Under the pieces are notes generated by a model. The model was not told the DNA's origin and made no database searches. It was given only the letters and a program-made list of their open reading frames with translations. Shown piece after piece: positions 60,397-64,000 of a stretch of DNA of 64,000 bases. The stretch is taken from positions 1,364,001-1,428,000 of the forward strand of contig NZ_CP033459.1 of the NCBI RefSeq assembly GCF_003265305.2. The letters are read 5' to 3'. This DNA is from Pseudoprevotella muciniphila (lineage in GTDB: Bacteria > Bacteroidota > Bacteroidia > Bacteroidales > Bacteroidaceae). Within the stretch, counting starts at the first letter, position 1. Each line of letters begins with the position of its first letter. The translations under genes and the position numbers were made by a program.

Positions 60397-63081
60397 CTAT
60401 CTCAAAAATCCCAACGAGAGAACTATCATACTTGCCACTACGATCAAGATCCAGTCAATCCACCCCATTGGGGCTGTGCCGAACAGATCGCCGCCGAAAT
60501 TGACAATCATCACCTGTACGACCACTATGATTGCTGCCACGAGCAAGAGTCCTGTGCATTTTCCGAGCCCTGCGAGAAGGCCTTTGTCGCTGTAAAGTGT
60601 GCGTGAGTTGAAGAGGTGCATCAGCAGGAAGAACACAAAAAGCGTGGAAAATGCGCTTTCTTCTATGCCGTTGAGGTGGGCGAACGCAGTTGCTTCAGCG
60701 CGTGCAGACCAATCGAGCAGATTGCTGCCCACTTCGAACCAAGAAAAAGCAAAGAGCAAGCCGACAAGCAGTACGAAGCCCACGGCGGCAAAGGCGCCTA
60801 TGCGCATCCACATGCCGCGCGTTACCAGTGGTGTGTCTTTTTTCTTCTGTGCCTTTCGTCTCATGATGCCTTGCGAAGCAGGAAGCGAAGCCAGGGCAAT
60901 CGCGCCGAAAGTGTCCATTATCAGGTTGACCCACAGCAGTTGGATTGCATTAAGCGGACTATGCACAGAGAGCACTGCACTCAACAGTATTACGGCTCCA
61001 ATCAGAATGGATACTGACAGTTGGAACATGATGAACCGGCGGATATTCAGATAAACACTCCTTCCCCACATCACAGCCTTAGCAGCACTCTGGAATTCTC
61101 CATTGAGCAGGGTGATGTCGCTGGCATCCTTCACCATCTGCGGACTACTACCACTTGTCAGACCCACGTCCGCCTTCTCCAGCAGACCTATATCTGCCAC
61201 TGTGGTACCCGTAACAGCCACAGTGTGTCCCACCGCCTTGAGCAGTACTGCGATGCGTTCTTTGTCAGAAGGCAGAGCGTCGCCCACCACCCTAACATGC
61301 TCCAGACGGGACTGCAATTCGTCATCGCTCAAATCGCGAAGGTCAGAAGCACTGACTGTTTCTCCGTCTGAAAGATGACTGATATTTTCTGCCAACACTT
61401 TTGCCACGGCAAGCGGTTTCTGAGTAACTATTTTCACCTCGACTCCCGCCTCTTCAAATTCTGCAAGCGTAGCCAGCACATCGTCGCGCTCGTGGAGAGC
61501 AATGCTCATATAGCCTTGGAATGTAAGGTGTCCAGACACACACGTCTCGCCGTCAATGCCTTTTTCTGTCGCGTTGAGTTCCTGACAGGCGAAACCCACA
61601 GTGTAAAGACCATTCTGCTGCGCTGTGAGAATTTCCTGCTCAAGCACTTCGCGCTGGCTACCGTCTGCCGTATCAGCCGACATGGACAGCACAGTCAAGG
61701 CGTCGCCACAAACATACACTATTCTTGCACCAGGCACCTCACCGGAGAACACTTCAGTGGCTGAATAGCGCCGCTCGGAGGAATAGAGCAGACGGTCCAC
61801 TACGAGTGCGTTCAGGCGAAGCATTTCATAACTCTTGTCGGTCGATTTCTTCCATAGCCATTTCAGAAGCGCGGCTTCTGTAGGATCGCCCACAGCCGAA
61901 ACCTCACTGTAGTCTGAAATGTCGAGCCATGCCATTGTGTTGACCGCAATGCCTTCCGAAATAAGCCGGGAGGATTTGTCCGTGCCGAGTTGCTGACCAT
62001 CAATACCCAATATGTGAGATGCTGCAACACTCCTGTCATCAGAGAGTAACCAGTCGTCTGCCTCTACGCATACAACGGAGCAGCGCCCCATCGTTTCGCA
62101 TGCAGCCGACTTCCGCACGAGGATAGAAGCCTTGCGCAACTGGCGCATGCTCAGGGCGAGTGCCAGTGTACTGCTCATTGACAAGCCTTCGGGAACAATG
62201 CAAACCACCATGGTGAGCGCCAAGAGCAAGGTATTCACGAAGTACGACCAAAACTCCAGATTGGCACTTGCGCCATCACTCAGGAAATGCACCGTTCGCA
62301 GCACTACAATCGCCACAGCCAGAGCGTAGCCCACATAGTTCATCAGACGCTCAAGACGCGCTGTGCGCTGGTTCAGTGGACTCTGATTGCTGTTATCTAT
62401 GGTTGGATGCACATACACACCATGGTATTGTGTGCGGTTACCTACGAATTGCACACGGAAGATGCCGTGTCCGCGAAGTACCTTACTGCCACGAAGCACG
62501 TATTGAGTGGCTGTAGATTCCTCACCTTCCCGGGGAGACTGTTTTGCTACTTTCTCACCACCGCTGAGTTGCGACTCATCGACAACGAGCCTCACTGCCT
62601 CGAGCAGTTCGCCGTCTGCCGGCACTTCGTCGCCTTCACTGATGAACACGAGGTCGCCCACTACGATGCTTCTGCGCTCTGTTTCCGTGAGACAGCCGTT
62701 GCGAAGCACCTTAACCGGCGCACGGTCGTCTGCCTTGGCTATTTTCCTGAAAGCACATTCGCAGCGGTATTCCAGCCAATAGCCCACCCCGACAACGAGG
62801 AGGATGGCAACAAGGATGCCGAGTGGCAAAAGAAACACGCCTGCATCGCCAGAGCGGTTGAAGCCACCACTCATCGGTGTGGAAAAATATTCCAGAGCGG
62901 CAAGGACGAAACTGGCAAGAAGTGCCAGAAGCATCAGGCGTACAATAGTGTCGTTAAGTTTTTCTGCGAGTCCTTTCAGCGCAAAGTGCCGATGAAAGGG
63001 CGTTACGATGTTCATGCCGTATTTGCGGCGGTTTTCCTCCACCTGCTCCTTACGCAATCCCTTGTAATGTTTATTCTTCAT
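60397..63081 (-). CDS. P-type ATPase-like protein lacking catalytic motifs (pseudo-ATPase)
   Basis: 894 residues with the layout of PMCA-type cation P-ATPases. It keeps M4 VPEGL (296-300), ILVRKSAA (320-327), GDPTEAALL (398-406), LPSDK (603-607) and M6 WVNLIMDT (717-724). The catalytic motifs are changed: CSDKTGT reads CVEADDW (338-344, Glu340 instead of the phosphorylated Asp), TGES reads SGGE (173-176), KGAPE reads CGDAL (458-462), TGD reads TQK (553-555) and GDGVNDA reads GTTVADI (625-631). The frame is intact over 2.7 kb. Its role is unknown; a regulatory or channel-like function is possible. Confidence 0.85.
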   Translation of the reverse strand: MKNKHYKGLRKEQVEENRRKYGMNIVTPFHRHFALKGLAEKLNDTIVRLMLLALLASFVLAALEYFSTPMSGGFNRSGDAGVFLLPLGILVAILLVVGVGYWLEYRCECAFRKIAKADDRAPVKVLRNGCLTETERRSIVVGDLVFISEGDEVPADGELLEAVRLVVDESQLSGGEKVAKQSPREGEESTATQYVLRGSKVLRGHGIFRVQFVGNRTQYHGVYVHPTIDNSNQSPLNQRTARLERLMNYVGYALAVAIVVLRTVHFLSDGASANLEFWSYFVNTLLLALTMVVCIVPEGLSMSSTLALALSMRQLRKASILVRKSAACETMGRCSVVCVEADDWLLSDDRSVAASHILGIDGQQLGTDKSSRLISEGIAVNTMAWLDISDYSEVSAVGDPTEAALLKWLWKKSTDKSYEMLRLNALVVDRLLYSSERRYSATEVFSGEVPGARIVYVCGDALTVLSMSADTADGSQREVLEQEILTAQQNGLYTVGFACQELNATEKGIDGETCVSGHLTFQGYMSIALHERDDVLATLAEFEEAGVEVKIVTQKPLAVAKVLAENISHLSDGETVSASDLRDLSDDELQSRLEHVRVVGDALPSDKERIAVLLKAVGHTVAVTGTTVADIGLLEKADVGLTSGSSPQMVKDASDITLLNGEFQSAAKAVMWGRSVYLNIRRFIMFQLSVSILIGAVILLSAVLSVHSPLNAIQLLWVNLIMDTFGAIALASLPASQGIMRRKAQKKKDTPLVTRGMWMRIGAFAAVGFVLLVGLLFAFSWFEVGSNLLDWSARAEATAFAHLNGIEESAFSTLFVFFLLMHLFNSRTLYSDKGLLAGLGKCTGLLLVAAIIVVVQVMIVNFGGDLFGTAPMGWIDWILIVVASMIVLSLGFLR

Positions 63082-63110
63082 GAGTGCTACTCAAATATAC
63101 TTTTATGGTG

Positions 63111-63118
63111 CAAAAATA
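63111..63118 (-). promoter_or_regulatory. -7 box of the P-type ATPase-like gene
   Basis: TATTTTTG on the minus strand, 29 bp upstream of the start at 63081. Confidence 0.5.
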
Positions 63119-63192
63119 CTATTTTACTGCGTTTTCACCATCACAGAGGCTAAAAAACGTGCAGCAGGGTGTCCTATGGGGTATTTTATAAA

Positions 63193-63372
63193 TCCAAATC
63201 GGTCATCTGATTTATTGTCAGAATAGTATAGATTTTGGTGGTTTGGCTTTTTGGCACTCGAAGGCGTAGCGGGCTACGTCGAGAGTGACAGACAGACAAA
63301 ACGCCAAAATATATGCTGTTATGACATAAGAGACCATAAAACCCCATTTTTCGGTCTAATGACCGATTTGGG
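63193..63372. repeat. Long imperfect inverted repeat overlapping the menA stop
   Basis: CCAAATCGGTCAT at 63194-63206 is inverted at 63359-63371. Further in, TATAGATTTTGG matches, inverted, the CCAAAATATATGC region, and GGCGTAGC/GCTACGTC forms the centre near 63270. The two halves correspond over most of their length, so the whole 180-bp stretch is palindromic. The right end encodes the last codons of menA. Confidence 0.7.
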
Positions 63373-64000
63373 ATAAAATAAGTCCCACCACGACGAGTAT
63401 GCCGAAAATCATCATGTTGCGGCTCGTCAGTGCCAGCACCTTATTGAGTGCCTTACCTGAAAAGATGCGCGTCATCGTCCGCCAGGTGGTAATATGTGGC
63501 AACAGGTATAAGGCACCTATCATGACACCCCATGCACCATCAACAGCCACAGGCACCAGACAGACCACTCCGAGCATGCCAACTGCCAGATAATAATAGC
63601 GTCCGAAGCGTTCGCCAAGCACGGAAATCAACGTATGCTTACCGCTCATGCGGTCAGTGTCGCGGTCGCGGTAGTTATTCAGGACAAGCAACGTGTCCAC
63701 CACAAGCCCCACCGCTGCACTGAGCCAAAGCGCATGACTGCAGATGTTGCCTGCCTGCACATAATAGGTGCCACAAACCGGTACAAAACCAAAGAACACC
63801 CATACCAGCACATCGCCCATACCGCAATAACTCAACAGGGTGGTATAGAGAAAAGCGAACACGATGCACGCCACACCCAAGCCAACGAGCCACCATGCCT
63901 CACTGCATCGAGAAAGGAATGTCTGCCAAAGCAGTGCAAGTCCTATGCCGCCGGCAAGCACGATTGTTAATGCTATCCCAATTTTCATGGCTGACGGTGT
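63356..64000 (-). CDS. menA: 1,4-dihydroxy-2-naphthoate polyprenyltransferase MenA, 5' end outside window
   Basis: The frame is open to the window end (64000); about 214 C-terminal residues are visible. UbiA-family membrane prenyltransferase: LLVLNNYRDRDTDRMSGKHTL is the second Asp-rich motif, surrounded by hydrophobic helices. MenA attaches the polyprenyl chain in menaquinone synthesis. The last residues (SQIGH, stop TAG) lie within a long inverted repeat. Confidence 0.9.
   Translation of the reverse strand, partial: TPSAMKIGIALTIVLAGGIGLALLWQTFLSRCSEAWWLVGLGVACIVFAFLYTTLLSYCGMGDVLVWVFFGFVPVCGTYYVQAGNICSHALWLSAAVGLVVDTLLVLNNYRDRDTDRMSGKHTLISVLGERFGRYYYLAVGMLGVVCLVPVAVDGAWGVMIGALYLLPHITTWRTMTRIFSGKALNKVLALTSRNMMIFGILVVVGLILSQIGH

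Noticed and set aside
60397-63081. Calling the P-type ATPase-like gene a pseudogene
   Set aside because: No frameshift or stop occurs in 894 codons, and membrane ion-site motifs and promoter are intact. Loss is confined to catalytic motifs.
62287-63153. A 288-codon plus-strand frame antisense to the P-type ATPase-like gene
   Set aside because: The sense frame is three times longer and clearly homologous to P-type ATPases; the antisense product looks random.

Overview
The window looks like a chromosomal segment of a gut or oral Bacteroidales bacterium, most like Prevotella and its relatives. The signs are: Bacteroidetes-type -7 boxes (TAnnTTTG) upstream of many genes, TonB-dependent outer-membrane receptors with carboxypeptidase-regulatory-like N-termini, a fucose catabolic operon, a BspA-type leucine-rich-repeat surface protein, and secreted proteins ending in a 'DLQGRRV...G.Y...GKK' tail that resembles type IX secretion sorting signals. 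No rRNA, tRNA, CRISPR array, prophage or plasmid functions were seen. The two edge genes (groL on the left, menA on the right) are cut by the window.

Layout. 1-0.5 kb: end of groL. 0.5-5.5 kb (minus): radical SAM protein, tilS, a lipoprotein and a secreted metallophosphoesterase. 5.9-8.4 kb (minus): a tight three-gene unit of ABC-type ATPase, DUF4435/TOPRIM-like protein and membrane-anchored PD-(D/E)xK nuclease, resembling PARIS/OLD-type defence pairs. 8.7-11.8 kb: a large outer-membrane barrel. 11.9-17.2 kb (minus): fucI-fucA-fucK-fucP, with arrays of a 9-bp repeat in two of its gaps. 17.3-19.2 kb: an AT-rich orphan gene, an SH3 protein and a helix-hairpin-helix protein. 19.5-22.8 kb: four near-palindromic sites spaced 31-32 bp apart, then a Cys/His-rich membrane protein, a TonB receptor and a His-containing lipoprotein, which suggests metal uptake. 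22.9-32.5 kb: housekeeping and small envelope genes (MATE pump, cytidylate-kinase-like protein, phosphoesterase, pyrE, tdk, pepD, PAP2, GNAT). 32.6-38.9 kb: a second barrel receptor, an AspT/YidE-type transporter, an ADP-ribosylglycohydrolase and fucU. 39-44 kb: an HMA-like secreted protein, a 69-residue small protein and the BspA-like protein. 44.4-44.9 kb: a MITE-like element made of hairpins, next to a copy of a dispersed repeat. 45.1-47.5 kb: a methylmalonyl/propionyl-CoA carboxylase-decarboxylase operon. 47.6-55.9 kb (minus): GHL10-type glycosidase, TPR protein, Na+/solute symporter, GH20 hexosaminidase and zinc metallopeptidase. 56.0-57.1 kb: an intact IS30-family insertion sequence. 57.2-64 kb: a phosphoesterase lipoprotein, envelope proteins, a full-length P-type ATPase without its catalytic motifs, and menA.

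How the genes fit together. The fucose operon with the distant fucU, the GH20 and GHL10 enzymes and the SSS symporter fit growth on host or microbial glycans. The MmdA/biotin-carrier operon fits the succinate-propionate branch of Bacteroidales fermentation. The most unusual items are the P-type ATPase-like protein at 60397-63081, which keeps its membrane ion-site motifs but has lost the phosphorylated Asp and the other catalytic motifs, and the ATPase/TOPRIM/nuclease triad. Next come the evenly spaced operator-like array at 19.5 kb and the covarying-hairpin element at 44.4 kb. Functional statements rest on motif recognition by eye; no database search was run.
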